Source: Shouchella miscanthi (GTDB lineage: Bacteria; Bacillota; Bacilli; Bacillales; Bacillaceae_D). From it: DNA of 64,000 nt. The notes under the pieces are model-generated. The model saw only the letters and a program-made list of their open reading frames with translations, ran no database searches and had not been told where the DNA came from. The stretch spans positions 744,001-808,000 of the forward strand of contig NZ_CP042163.1 in the NCBI RefSeq assembly GCF_007725405.1. The letters run 5' to 3'. The translations under genes and the position numbers were made by a program. Below, piece after piece: positions 10,277 to 18,626 of this stretch (within the stretch, counting starts at the first letter, position 1; every line of letters starts with the position of its first letter).

Positions 10277-11977
10277 ATGGAAACATCGCAATCGAAATTA
10301 GCAGACTCATTAGAAAAAAAGCTAGATCTTTTTTATGAGACTCTTCAAAAAGAAGGGCATTTAGGTTTTCTGAAAAACACAACACGAGTCATTCTTTTTC
10401 TATCGATTGGAAGTCCAAAGCGCAGGGCAGATGTTTTCCAGGCTAGTGAGACGCTTCCATTAAAAGCATGGCGAGTTGTTAAGAGACAAGCGCTTCAGCA
10501 TTATAAAGAAAGTCATTATGATTGGGTGAAATTGGATATTGTTGAAAATGAAGAAAGCCATAGCGTAAATGAATTCGTGAAGATCATAACAGAAACAAAG
10601 AAAAACTATTATCGAAAAGGAATTTCTTTCGACAAACAGTATCGGTTTGCTTTTTTAGAGCAGGAGATAAACGGAAACGCCATAGTGCAAATTGATAAGC
10701 ATACAGGAAGAGGTTTTATCCAAGAAAAGAATTTAAAAGAGTATGCTAAGAGTCATCGTCCTTTAATGCCTAAGCTTGATCTTAGTAGGATCGATAAGAT
10801 TCGAACGTTTACTACACGTGGATTCTTTTTTGAGGAAAATCGCCTATTCCCTACGCACAACACAAATTTAGATAATGGACGGAGAAAGACCCCGTTAACA
10901 ATAGATGAAGTAGAACGTTTGGTACGAGAAAGCGCCACTTTTCTAGCAAACCAAGTAAAAGATACAGGGGCATTTGTATATGGGTATTTTTCTTGTTTTG
11001 ATAAGGAAATTCAGTTCTATAATGTGCTAAGACATGCGAGTACGTTGTATTCCATGTTAGAGGCTTACGAGCTTTACCCCGATGACGTTTTGGAGAAAGC
11101 TATAAAAAGAGGGCTACATTATCTCGTCAATCACTGTACACGTAACTATACCATTCAATCCGTTCGAGTTGCTTATATGATCGACGGCGTCGGAGAAAAT
11201 AAAGAAATTAAGCTTGGCGCAAATGCGGCTGCTATATTGGCATTAACAAAATTTCAGGAAGTTTTTAAACAAAATCAGTATGTAGAGATAACTCGTTTAT
11301 TAGGGGAAGGTATAGTACAGATGCAAAAACGTGATGGCAGTTTTAATCATGTTTTGTACCCCGAAGATCTACAGGTGAAAGAAGATTTTAGAATTATTTA
11401 TTACGACGGGGAAGCGGCATTTGCACTAATGCGTCTTTACGAACAGGATCCACAATCAAGATGGATCGATGCAGTTGAGCTCGCCTTTCGTTATTTTATC
11501 GAAAAAAAATATTGGAAGCATCATGATCACTGGTTGAGCTATTGTACCAATGAGCTAACTAAGTATCGACCACGTAAAGAGTATTTCGAGTTTGGCTTAC
11601 ATAACGTTTTGAAAAAGCTAAACTTCATTAAGAAAAGAGAAACAACGTATCCTACGTTTCTTGAACTTACGTTAGCCGGGTGGAATATGGTATCACGATT
11701 AAGGGCGCATGGATTGGAAGGATTGCTTACCCAAAAAGAGATTCAGCGATTAGAAGAAACATTTCACATCCGAGCAGAATATCAAAGAAATGGCTTCTTC
11801 TATCCAGAGGTAGCCATGTACTTCAAGAAGCCGAGCAGGATTTTAGGTAGCTTCTATATTCGTCATCACTCATTTCGTTCACGGATTGATGATACCGAGC
11901 ATTATTTGTCAGGGTATGTAGCCTATTACAAGCTCTTGAAAAATCGCTCTGGCTATAAAGAAAGGGGGGTTTCGTAA
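10277..11977 (+). CDS. uncharacterised protein of surface locus, possible alpha/alpha-toroid fold
   Basis: A 566-residue protein without signal peptide or membrane helices. Two ATGs lie in frame; the AGGAGG is one base before the first, so the second (METSQSK) is preferred. The N-terminal 180 residues are mixed alpha/beta with no motif I recognise. From about residue 215 the sequence is helical with repeated short motifs resembling six-hairpin glycosidase or terpenoid-cyclase toroids (HASTLYSMLEAYE, YYDGEAAFALMRLYE, HDHWLSYC). It sits between the acidic repeat protein and its presumed sortase, overlapping the latter's likely start, so a role in making, modifying or exporting the surface structure is plausible but unproven. 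I do not assign an enzyme activity. Confidence 0.7.
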   Translation: METSQSKLADSLEKKLDLFYETLQKEGHLGFLKNTTRVILFLSIGSPKRRADVFQASETLPLKAWRVVKRQALQHYKESHYDWVKLDIVENEESHSVNEFVKIITETKKNYYRKGISFDKQYRFAFLEQEINGNAIVQIDKHTGRGFIQEKNLKEYAKSHRPLMPKLDLSRIDKIRTFTTRGFFFEENRLFPTHNTNLDNGRRKTPLTIDEVERLVRESATFLANQVKDTGAFVYGYFSCFDKEIQFYNVLRHASTLYSMLEAYELYPDDVLEKAIKRGLHYLVNHCTRNYTIQSVRVAYMIDGVGENKEIKLGANAAAILALTKFQEVFKQNQYVEITRLLGEGIVQMQKRDGSFNHVLYPEDLQVKEDFRIIYYDGEAAFALMRLYEQDPQSRWIDAVELAFRYFIEKKYWKHHDHWLSYCTNELTKYRPRKEYFEFGLHNVLKKLNFIKKRETTYPTFLELTLAGWNMVSRLRAHGLEGLLTQKEIQRLEETFHIRAEYQRNGFFYPEVAMYFKKPSRILGSFYIRHHSFRSRIDDTEHYLSGYVAYYKLLKNRSGYKERGVS

Positions 11978-12639
11978 TTAAAGCGTGGAGAATCATAGGC
12001 AATAGCTTAATGGTAGTTGGCATCTGTTTGCTGGTTTGGTTTGGGTATGATCACTATCAGACGAAGTCTATGCAAAATCAATCATTGGCAGAAGCTCAAG
12101 AGCGACTATTTGTTGATTTGGGAAATGATCATTTATTAGATCCATCGAACTTGACGATGACAAATAAAGATGAACCACAGCAGCGATCATTTCTCTCGCC
12201 AAGTAGCGAGCAAGCAAGGGAGTCCTTCCAATCGATAGACATCAATCAAGGTGAGTCTTTCGCTATTTTAGAGATTGAGTCTTTAAATCGACAGCTTCCT
12301 ATTGTAGAAGGGACGAATCCAGAAGAGTTGCAGCGTGGGGTTGGTCATTATCGTGATTCTGTTTTACCAGGTGGCAATGAACAAATACTTTTATCTGGGC
12401 ACAGAGATACGGTCTTTCGCGATTTCGGTCAATTAGAGATAGGTGATCTATTTATTATGCATATGGAATATGGTTCATTCCGGTATAAAATCGAGGAAAC
12501 TGATATCGTAGATGCCGATGATCGAACGGTCATTCGGGAGATGGGTGAAGAAGTATTGGTAGTCACAACATGCTACCCCTTTGACTTCATCAACCACGCC
12601 CCGGAACGATTCGTTATCTATGCTTATCCCATTGATTAA
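11977..12639 (+). CDS. srtD: class D sortase, probable ATT start
   Basis: A membrane-anchored transpeptidase that cuts a sorting signal and links the protein to the cell wall. Catalytic residues are visible as the His in LSGHRDTVF, the Cys in VTTCYPF and the Arg in PERFVIYAY (residues 142, 199 and 211 counting from the ATT). The first ATG at 12010 has no ribosome binding site and would cut the membrane helix short. An ATT at 11977, overlapping the last base of the preceding stop, lies 7 bases after AAAGGGGGG and gives a normal basic N-terminus (MKAWRIIGNS) plus full helix, so I place the start there. Class D sortases use LPXTA-type signals, matching LPKTA in the repeat protein. The 3' end overlaps the convergent regulator by four bases. 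Confidence 0.85.
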   Translation: MKAWRIIGNSLMVVGICLLVWFGYDHYQTKSMQNQSLAEAQERLFVDLGNDHLLDPSNLTMTNKDEPQQRSFLSPSSEQARESFQSIDINQGESFAILEIESLNRQLPIVEGTNPEELQRGVGHYRDSVLPGGNEQILLSGHRDTVFRDFGQLEIGDLFIMHMEYGSFRYKIEETDIVDADDRTVIREMGEEVLVVTTCYPFDFINHAPERFVIYAYPID

Positions 12640-13088
12640 TGTTGAAAGGTCTTCGTCCTATAGTCGCTGAATAACGCTTCTACTAGCTCATCTTGATTTG
12701 TTAACAAATCAGAAAGCGTGTATTGATCAAGCACATTCAGGTAGGCATCGAGCGCTTCTTGAAGCGCTCGTTTTAATTTACAGGCGGGTTCTAAAGCGCA
12801 AAAACCGTCTTTTTTCATACACGTAACAAGCTCCAAGTTTTCATATTTTCGAATGATGTTTCCGATTTGTATATACTCCGGAGCTTGCGCTAGTTTATAC
12901 CCACCGTTTCTTCCGTTTACCGAATCAATATAGCCTGACTTGTTTAATTCCCACGCAATTTTTTTTAGATGATTAATAGAGACGTCATAGACGCTAGAAA
13001 TCTCATTTAATGTAATAATTTCATTCTCTTTTATCCCTAGGTACATGAGCGTACGTAAAGATGTATCGGTGAAAATGGTCAATTGCAT
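12636..13088 (-). CDS. nsrR: Rrf2-family regulator, NsrR-like
   Basis: A 150-residue winged-helix regulator. The N-terminal half carries the Rrf2 helix-turn-helix and wing (VSINHLKKIAWEL, GRNGGYKL). Three cysteines at 90, 97 and 103 form the iron-sulfur binding cluster motif of NsrR, and the following ALDAYLNVLDQYTLSDL matches the NsrR dimerisation helix. NsrR senses nitric oxide through its cluster and represses detoxification genes. The first Cys spacing is one residue shorter than I expect for Bacillus subtilis NsrR, so the exact ligand chemistry is uncertain. Start is supported by AGGGAGAGCC before ATG. No target gene is adjacent: the sortase converges on it and the PTS operon lies upstream. 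Confidence 0.75.
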   Translation of the reverse strand: MQLTIFTDTSLRTLMYLGIKENEIITLNEISSVYDVSINHLKKIAWELNKSGYIDSVNGRNGGYKLAQAPEYIQIGNIIRKYENLELVTCMKKDGFCALEPACKLKRALQEALDAYLNVLDQYTLSDLLTNQDELVEALFSDYRTKTFQH

Positions 13089-13338
13089 GGCTCTCCCTCT
13101 TTTCTTTGTTTGTGTTTTTTCTCTCTTTTTAAAATTCTGTTTCTATTAACAATGTAGCATCTTAACACATCGCAAAAAACTTGTATGTGGCATACACATT
13201 TAGAGCTGGTGAAACAGAAGAGAGTGAAAAAGGTTAGAGTGACAAGGGTTTGGTAGAGTTTACTGATCAATGTGAGGACAGGTTGGGAAATATTTAGTCT
13301 ATTAATGAGGGGAAGCGATGAATGGTTGTAAAGAATCT

Positions 13339-13366
13339 AAAAAACAGCCCCCTTTTAAGGAGCTGC
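13339..13366 (-). terminator. terminator of the PTS operon
   Basis: Minus-strand stem CAGCTCCTT / AGGGGGCTG followed by TTTTTT, eight bases past the SIS gene stop. Confidence 0.85.
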
Positions 13367-13373
13367 TGCTTCA

Positions 13374-14114
13374 TTACATATAGTGAATTTGGTTTTTATA
13401 GTTTGTCATCATCTGTTCGTTATAGCTATCTCCACCATCGATGTTTGCGCTGCGGAAAATGGGGATCTCTTTTCCCTTCGCTTCAAGCTTCTCAATAAAT
13501 TTGAGTACGATGGAATGAATAACAAAGCTTCCAGAAATCGTCGAAGTTGGAGCCACTTTCTGTGAGAGAGACTGAATGGAGACTGCTGCATCTCCAGGTT
13601 CTCCATAATTATCAATCACAAGATCACTCACTTCAAATAACCGTTTCCCAGAAGAGTGACGAGAAGTAACGCCCATTGAATAGGTGAGGTTCGTCAACGA
13701 AATAACGTTCATTCCCCGTGCTTTCGCTTCTATAGCTAGATCAATTGCCACAGGGTTTCGACCGGATACAGAATGAATAAAGACAACATCGCCTTGTTGA
13801 ACAGGCTTTGAATCAAGAATAATTTGCCCAAACCCTTCAAGTCGTTCCAATTTAGAAGTAAGTGTAATTGGTTCGACATTTAGCATTAATGCAGGACTGA
13901 AGAGCGGGTTAAAGAGTGCAAGCCCTCCTGCGCGGTAAAACGCATCTTCAGCCACAATGCCTGCGTGGGAAGCGCCAAAGATATAGAGAGAGCGACCATT
14001 TTCGACTGCCTCCTCCATAAGTGTTGCTGCTTGTTCAAGAGTGGATTCTTGTTCTTGTGAAATCCGTGTAAGGATTTGCTCAATGGATTGGTAATACTGT
14101 TTCATATAAGACAT
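13374..14114 (-). CDS. SIS-domain sugar phosphate isomerase-like protein
   Basis: A 246-residue protein of the sugar isomerase (SIS) fold, close to the UPF0309 group. The N-terminal region is helical; the phosphosugar-binding SIS motifs follow (LYIFGASHAG near residue 40 and VVFIHSVSGRNPVAIDLA near 105). It probably isomerises or binds the phosphorylated sugar delivered by the PTS encoded upstream. I chose the ATG giving MSYMKQYY because CCAGGAGG lies eight bases upstream; an in-frame upstream extension would start inside the EIIC gene. It is the last gene of the five-gene operon and overlaps no neighbour. Substrate is unknown. Confidence 0.82.
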   Translation of the reverse strand: MSYMKQYYQSIEQILTRISQEQESTLEQAATLMEEAVENGRSLYIFGASHAGIVAEDAFYRAGGLALFNPLFSPALMLNVEPITLTSKLERLEGFGQIILDSKPVQQGDVVFIHSVSGRNPVAIDLAIEAKARGMNVISLTNLTYSMGVTSRHSSGKRLFEVSDLVIDNYGEPGDAAVSIQSLSQKVAPTSTISGSFVIHSIVLKFIEKLEAKGKEIPIFRSANIDGGDSYNEQMMTNYKNQIHYM

Positions 14115-14118
14115 TTCG

Positions 14119-15402
14119 TTATCCTCCTGGAAAAAGACGTGCAATCAGATCACCTAAGAAACTCCAGAGTGAAAAGTCGTTTCCACCGAAAATGACAATC
14201 CAATCTGCGGCTGTTCCACTCAAAATAGGGACAGACAGACCGACAAGCAAGATCATAACAACACCAGCTACAGCAGAACCAGCAATGGCACCTCTTAATC
14301 CACCTTGTCCGTTGGCAATAATGGCGGCAGTTCCAATTTCAAAGAAACACGTAATCGTTAAAGGAACGATAACAAAAGAGAAGACCCCCATACTACCTGT
14401 AATAAAAATGGTTGCAACCGATGTAATCATCGAAACAACAAATCCAATTAAGACAGCATTAGGTGCATAAGGGAATAAAATAGGTGCGTCTAGTGCTGGT
14501 ACAGCATTTGGTATCCATTTTTGTGAAATCCCTTGAAAGGCTGGAATGATTTCAGCAAGCATCATTCTTACACCAAGCAATAGAACGGTTAACCCAGCCC
14601 CGAAAAGAATCCCTTGCATGACGCTATAAATGATCAAGTTTTGTTCTACACCAAAAGCTGTTGAAGCCGTATCAAAACCAATAATCATGCTAACCACAAT
14701 GTAAACAAAGAACATGACAATGGAAGAGGTGATGCTGATTTCACGAAGAAATTCCGTTGAACTCGGAAATTTAATATCTTCAGACGATTTTCCTTTTGTC
14801 CCAAAAAGTTTCCCAACCATCCCTGCAATTAAAGAAAGTATGGTTGTTGGATGCCCAATAATAAAATCATCTGACTGGGTTACTTTTCGAACGAAAGGTC
14901 GTAACAATGCTGGAGCAATAATAATATAAAGAGCTGTTAAAATAGAAGCAAAAAGAACGAGTTGCGTATTTGATAAATCGTTTTCAATACCGACTGCAAC
15001 AAAGATAAAAGGGAACCAAAACAGCATATGCCCTGTTAAGAAAACGTGCTTAATAGGTGTAAAGCGTGCAACGACTAAATTAATAAGAAAGGCAATTAAC
15101 ATGGCAAGACCAATTTGTGTACCATATTGACTCAGAATGGTATCGGCACCTAGAGCAGGTGCAACCTCCGGATTATCAATGTTGTACATGACGTTAAAGC
15201 CTTCTGTTAATGGTGCAATGGAGTTCATTAAAATATTCGTACCTTGAGTAAGAATAACAACGCCAATGACTGTTTTCGCAGTACCTGAAACAACTGAAGA
15301 AAAATCTTTTCGAAGCAGCAGCAGACCTGTGAGAGCGATGAGACCTAAGAAGATAGCTGGTTCACGAATAACTTCAATAAGAAAATCCATTACTGTTTGC
15401 AT
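14119..15402 (-). CDS. PTS EIIC component, UlaA/SgaT (ascorbate/galactitol) type
   Basis: A 427-residue, highly hydrophobic permease that translocates a sugar while it is phosphorylated. About ten transmembrane segments are visible. Conserved stretches typical of the UlaA family include TGLLLLRKDFSS near the N-terminus, GHMLFWFPF and GMVGKLFGTKGKSSEDIKFP. It has no fused EIIA or EIIB; those are separate genes upstream with standard spacing, as in ula-type systems. No ascorbate lactonase or decarboxylase genes are nearby, so the substrate may not be ascorbate. The ribosome binding site is AAAAAGGGGGG before ATG. Confidence 0.88.
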   Translation of the reverse strand: MQTVMDFLIEVIREPAIFLGLIALTGLLLLRKDFSSVVSGTAKTVIGVVILTQGTNILMNSIAPLTEGFNVMYNIDNPEVAPALGADTILSQYGTQIGLAMLIAFLINLVVARFTPIKHVFLTGHMLFWFPFIFVAVGIENDLSNTQLVLFASILTALYIIIAPALLRPFVRKVTQSDDFIIGHPTTILSLIAGMVGKLFGTKGKSSEDIKFPSSTEFLREISITSSIVMFFVYIVVSMIIGFDTASTAFGVEQNLIIYSVMQGILFGAGLTVLLLGVRMMLAEIIPAFQGISQKWIPNAVPALDAPILFPYAPNAVLIGFVVSMITSVATIFITGSMGVFSFVIVPLTITCFFEIGTAAIIANGQGGLRGAIAGSAVAGVVMILLVGLSVPILSGTAADWIVIFGGNDFSLWSFLGDLIARLFPGG

Positions 15403-15441
15403 AAAGAACCCCCCTTTTTATAGATAGAAGGAACTTAGGCA

Positions 15442-15723
15442 TTATGCCTGAAGTTCCGCCTCAACTTTTTCTTTGATTTCTGCTTTGTTAACAAAGCTAT
15501 TGATAATAATAACTGGCTTATTGACTGTTTTTTGCAGTTTTTCGCCTAATTCTTTACTCGTAAAAATATAATCTGCTGGAGTGCTTTGGGCAGAGCCAAC
15601 ATCACCTGTAAATACATCCGCTTGAATGCCGAGGTCTTTTAATACCCCATCTAAGTTCATTTTCAAAACCATAGAAGATCCGAGCCCGAAACCACATACT
15701 GTCATAATTTTTACTTTAGCCAT
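15442..15723 (-). CDS. PTS EIIB component, UlaB type
   Basis: A 93-residue cytoplasmic phosphotransfer protein. The motif MTVCGFGLGSS places the phosphorylated cysteine at residue 10. It receives phosphate from EIIA and passes it to the sugar bound by EIIC. Length is typical for stand-alone UlaB/SgaB proteins. The start has AGGAGAGATACAAG upstream. It lies 15 bases after EIIA and 39 before EIIC in the operon. Confidence 0.9.
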   Translation of the reverse strand: MAKVKIMTVCGFGLGSSMVLKMNLDGVLKDLGIQADVFTGDVGSAQSTPADYIFTSKELGEKLQKTVNKPVIIINSFVNKAEIKEKVEAELQA

Positions 15724-15738
15724 TCTTGTATCTCTCCT

Positions 15739-16173
15739 TTACATTAAGTTAAAAATGTCTTCTTTTGTTTGAGCATGGCGCAGTTGTTCGACTTTTTCTT
15801 CGTTAATGAGTACGCTTGAAAGCTGTTCAATAAGCTTCAAATGTGCTTCTGTTCCAGTTGCAGAAAACGAGAACACAAGATCAACAGGGTCGTTTTGTTC
15901 GCTTCCAAATGATACAGCCTCGTCAAGTATTGCCAGTGATATTGCATCTTCATGTACAGCTTTACTTGGCCTAGCATGTGCCATTGCAATACCAGGACCG
16001 ATTACAATGTAGGGGCCATTTTCTTTTACAGAATGAATCATTTGAGCAATATACTCTTGCGTAATGGCGCCTGTTTTTAAAAGCAAAGACCCAGACGCTC
16101 GAATGGCTTCTTCCCAGTTGCTTGCTTTTACGTTAACGGCAACATGTTCTTTTCGTATCCATGTAGTCATCAT
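15739..16173 (-). CDS. PTS EIIA component, mannitol/fructose-type
   Basis: A 144-residue cytoplasmic EIIA of the PTS_EIIA_2 family. The phosphorylated histidine is His66 in GIAMAHARPS. I chose the ATG at 16173 (MMTTWIRKEH) because it overlaps the upstream regulator stop as ATGA and has AAGGA six or seven bases before it; a longer frame starting further upstream lies inside the regulator gene. The overlap implies translational coupling with the regulator. It accepts phosphate from HPr and donates to the EIIB encoded next. Confidence 0.88.
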   Translation of the reverse strand: MMTTWIRKEHVAVNVKASNWEEAIRASGSLLLKTGAITQEYIAQMIHSVKENGPYIVIGPGIAMAHARPSKAVHEDAISLAILDEAVSFGSEQNDPVDLVFSFSATGTEAHLKLIEQLSSVLINEEKVEQLRHAQTKEDIFNLM

Positions 16174-18077
16174 GTCGCGTCCTTTCTTCCAATCCATTTT
16201 TGTAACAGCTGTGTGCGAGATGTTTCATTTTCTAGATAGTGAAAGAGCTGTATAAAATCTTGGTTATGCGCTTCCTTCATAGCTAGGACGATAATCATCG
16301 TGACTTGTTCAGGATTAAGGTCTCCAAATTCAATCTCGTTTTCTAGTATTGTTAAACTAATGCCTTCTTTTTTTACATACTCGGGGCTTGCATGAACAAA
16401 AGCCACTTTCGGAAGGAAAACCATATAGGTTCCATTTCGTTCTACAGACATAATCATTTCTTGAATATAGCTTTGTTCAATATAGCCTGCTGCGAGAAGT
16501 GGTTCGGACGCATGTGCTATTGCATCTCGCCAATCTCTTGTCTTAATCGTGTGTATTTTTTCATCAAACAAAGAGGGTTCCACTAATGAAGCGTTCCCGT
16601 AGACTTCATTGAAAGAAGCTAATTGTTTTCGATTCACAATTTTATGGGCCTCGTGTTGAATCAATCGCTTATCTTGATCACTGAGTAATGGACTGACATG
16701 AAAACGTTTCGTCTGATGCCAGTGTGGAATTGAAATTTCCTGAGTCGTCAAGATAAAATCAGGACTCGTTTCTTGGAGTACCTGCTCAAGATCTTGAGTA
16801 CGGACAACATGAATAATGTGAAATCCAGGTTCAATTTGCTCTAGCTTTGTTGTTAAGATGGACGATGCTGCAAGTCCAGATGAACAGACGACCATAACGG
16901 TTGGTAAAAAGTCACGGCTTTTGCTACGCTCGTAAGCGGCGCTAATGTGCATCGTAATATAGGCGACTTCGCTTGCTAATAGATGAATCCCCATATTGTA
17001 CGTTAATTGAAAAACCATTTCATAAATGGCGCGATACCGAACTTTAATTTCTTCGGTATAGGGATTTTCAATTTCCACACCTTGTGACATTCGCATAAAT
17101 GCAGCTTTGATGTGGTGTGTTAAATCATTCGTTAGTTTTTCATCTGCAAGAAAGTTTGTATGCAGAACGGTTGATAGTTGAGACAATAAATGCTCGCAGA
17201 ACTGACTCTCTCGGCTGTTTTTTTTGAAATGCGACGTTCCTTTTTGATACGAGACGACTTTAGCTTGGTCAAATAAATCGTCAAGGAAGGCGGATTCGTG
17301 TAAAACGGAACGCTCGTCTTCTACATGATCTTTAATAAACGTGCCAATCACACCTAAATGAAAATGGCGCTTATGCCGGTGTTCTTTTGGTACAAATACA
17401 TAGCTTTTGGCGGCGATTTGTCTTTTCCACCAAAATAAGAAAAGCGAGAAGACATCGATGGAGGATTCACTATAATGTACACCTCGCTCTGTTTGCACAA
17501 GCGAAAGCCACGTTTTCATGAGCTCCATCTCACGTTCATTTACATCTAACCAGTCCTCAATTCGATCCAAATCGGCTCGTTTATCACCGAGCATCTGGTA
17601 ACATGCAAATCGCAAGCTTCGTTCAGTACCAATGACTTGTAATCCTTTCCATGCTTGTTTGACAAGTTGCAAATCAAAGTTGTCAAGCCATTCTTCCACA
17701 TCAACCAAGTATTTGTGGACACTTGAGCGACTTAAAAAGAATTGATCGGCAAGCTCTTGAATTGTAAACGTTCCTTTAATTGTGACGAACAGACTCATCA
17801 TTAGTCTTTGAGTATGCTTGTCTGTACTTTCTTGCTTTCCTTCAATAAGCTCGAACAGGTAAGGGCGTTTGTCGTCCCCAACCCTTAATCGAACGCCTTT
17901 TCCAGGCATTCTTGTCGTTGTCACCTGAATGGGTTCTAAGCTGGTATCGATCGCATCTAAGTCATAGCGAATGGTTCGACTACTAATATTTAACCATTTG
18001 GCTAAGAATTCAATAGTGACAAAGTGATCGCTTTCAAGTAATTTAAGCAAAATCGTTTTTTGTCTAGAGGTCAACAT
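16170..18077 (-). CDS. PRD-containing PTS-responsive transcriptional regulator (MtlR/ManR-like)
   Basis: A 635-residue multidomain regulator. Order: N-terminal DeoR/HTH_11 winged helix (ILLKLLESDHFVTIEFLAKWLNISSRTIRYDL), a second Mga-like HTH, two PRD domains with conserved histidines (about residues 170-380), an EIIB-like domain (VVCSSGLAASSI) and a C-terminal EIIA domain with phospho-His in FVHASPEY. Such proteins are controlled by HPr- and EII-dependent phosphorylation and activate their own PTS operon. The start at the second ATG of a close pair (MLTSRQK) is eight bases after AAGGGTG; a longer frame to 18191 lacks such a site. It is the first gene of the operon. Confidence 0.85.
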   Translation of the reverse strand: MLTSRQKTILLKLLESDHFVTIEFLAKWLNISSRTIRYDLDAIDTSLEPIQVTTTRMPGKGVRLRVGDDKRPYLFELIEGKQESTDKHTQRLMMSLFVTIKGTFTIQELADQFFLSRSSVHKYLVDVEEWLDNFDLQLVKQAWKGLQVIGTERSLRFACYQMLGDKRADLDRIEDWLDVNEREMELMKTWLSLVQTERGVHYSESSIDVFSLFLFWWKRQIAAKSYVFVPKEHRHKRHFHLGVIGTFIKDHVEDERSVLHESAFLDDLFDQAKVVSYQKGTSHFKKNSRESQFCEHLLSQLSTVLHTNFLADEKLTNDLTHHIKAAFMRMSQGVEIENPYTEEIKVRYRAIYEMVFQLTYNMGIHLLASEVAYITMHISAAYERSKSRDFLPTVMVVCSSGLAASSILTTKLEQIEPGFHIIHVVRTQDLEQVLQETSPDFILTTQEISIPHWHQTKRFHVSPLLSDQDKRLIQHEAHKIVNRKQLASFNEVYGNASLVEPSLFDEKIHTIKTRDWRDAIAHASEPLLAAGYIEQSYIQEMIMSVERNGTYMVFLPKVAFVHASPEYVKKEGISLTILENEIEFGDLNPEQVTMIIVLAMKEAHNQDFIQLFHYLENETSRTQLLQKWIGRKDAT

Positions 18078-18262
18078 AGGCATCACCCTTGTCTCTATAG
18101 TAGCGTTTAATGAGATTCTTCCAAAGACTGAAAAATAGCACATATGTGGCAACTGGCTGACAGAGTAGGTAAAAGACTCTTTTAAAAGCATTATAGCGGT
18201 TTTTGATGTAAATAAAAGGGAATAGGAAGATATAGGAATAAAGAGGAAGGGAATGGTGTCAG

Positions 18263-18595
18263 TTGGATTTTTTAGAAGAGGAAAAGCTCCGCAAAAAAGT
18301 ATTGGTGAAAACGTTTGTACTCTTACCTTTTGCGGTAGTAACGGGTATTATCTTAGCAAATGTTGCTATGGACAATGGTTTCCCTAGCATTCGCCACCTT
18401 ACGATTACGCTTCTAGCTAGTTATATCGTAACGATAGTGATGTGGTTGTTGCAATCAGAAGATAAACAGATTGAAAAGGAGAGGAAGATACAGAAACATT
18501 TAGCGAAAAAATCTAAAATGAGACGAGTGCTTGAAGGGATTGGCGCTATCCTAGTAACCTACTTCATCATTAAGCTTGTTTATCTTGTATTATAA
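18263..18595 (+). CDS. small membrane protein, unknown function
   Basis: A 110-residue hydrophobic protein with three predicted transmembrane segments (about residues 14-32, 42-60 and 88-108) separated by a charged loop rich in Lys/Glu. No family is recognised. The only sensible start is TTG; AGGAAGGGAATGG lies upstream at a long spacing, so the start is uncertain. It stands alone between the divergent PTS operon and a bidirectional terminator. Confidence 0.55.
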   Translation: MDFLEEEKLRKKVLVKTFVLLPFAVVTGIILANVAMDNGFPSIRHLTITLLASYIVTIVMWLLQSEDKQIEKERKIQKHLAKKSKMRRVLEGIGAILVTYFIIKLVYLVL

Positions 18596-18622
18596 AAACC
18601 GCTCTACTGAAAGAGCGGTCTA
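18596..18622. terminator. bidirectional terminator
   Basis: Stem AACCGCTCT / AGAGCGGTCT between convergent genes, A-run on one side and T-rich on the other. Confidence 0.75.
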
Positions 18623-18626
18623 TTCA

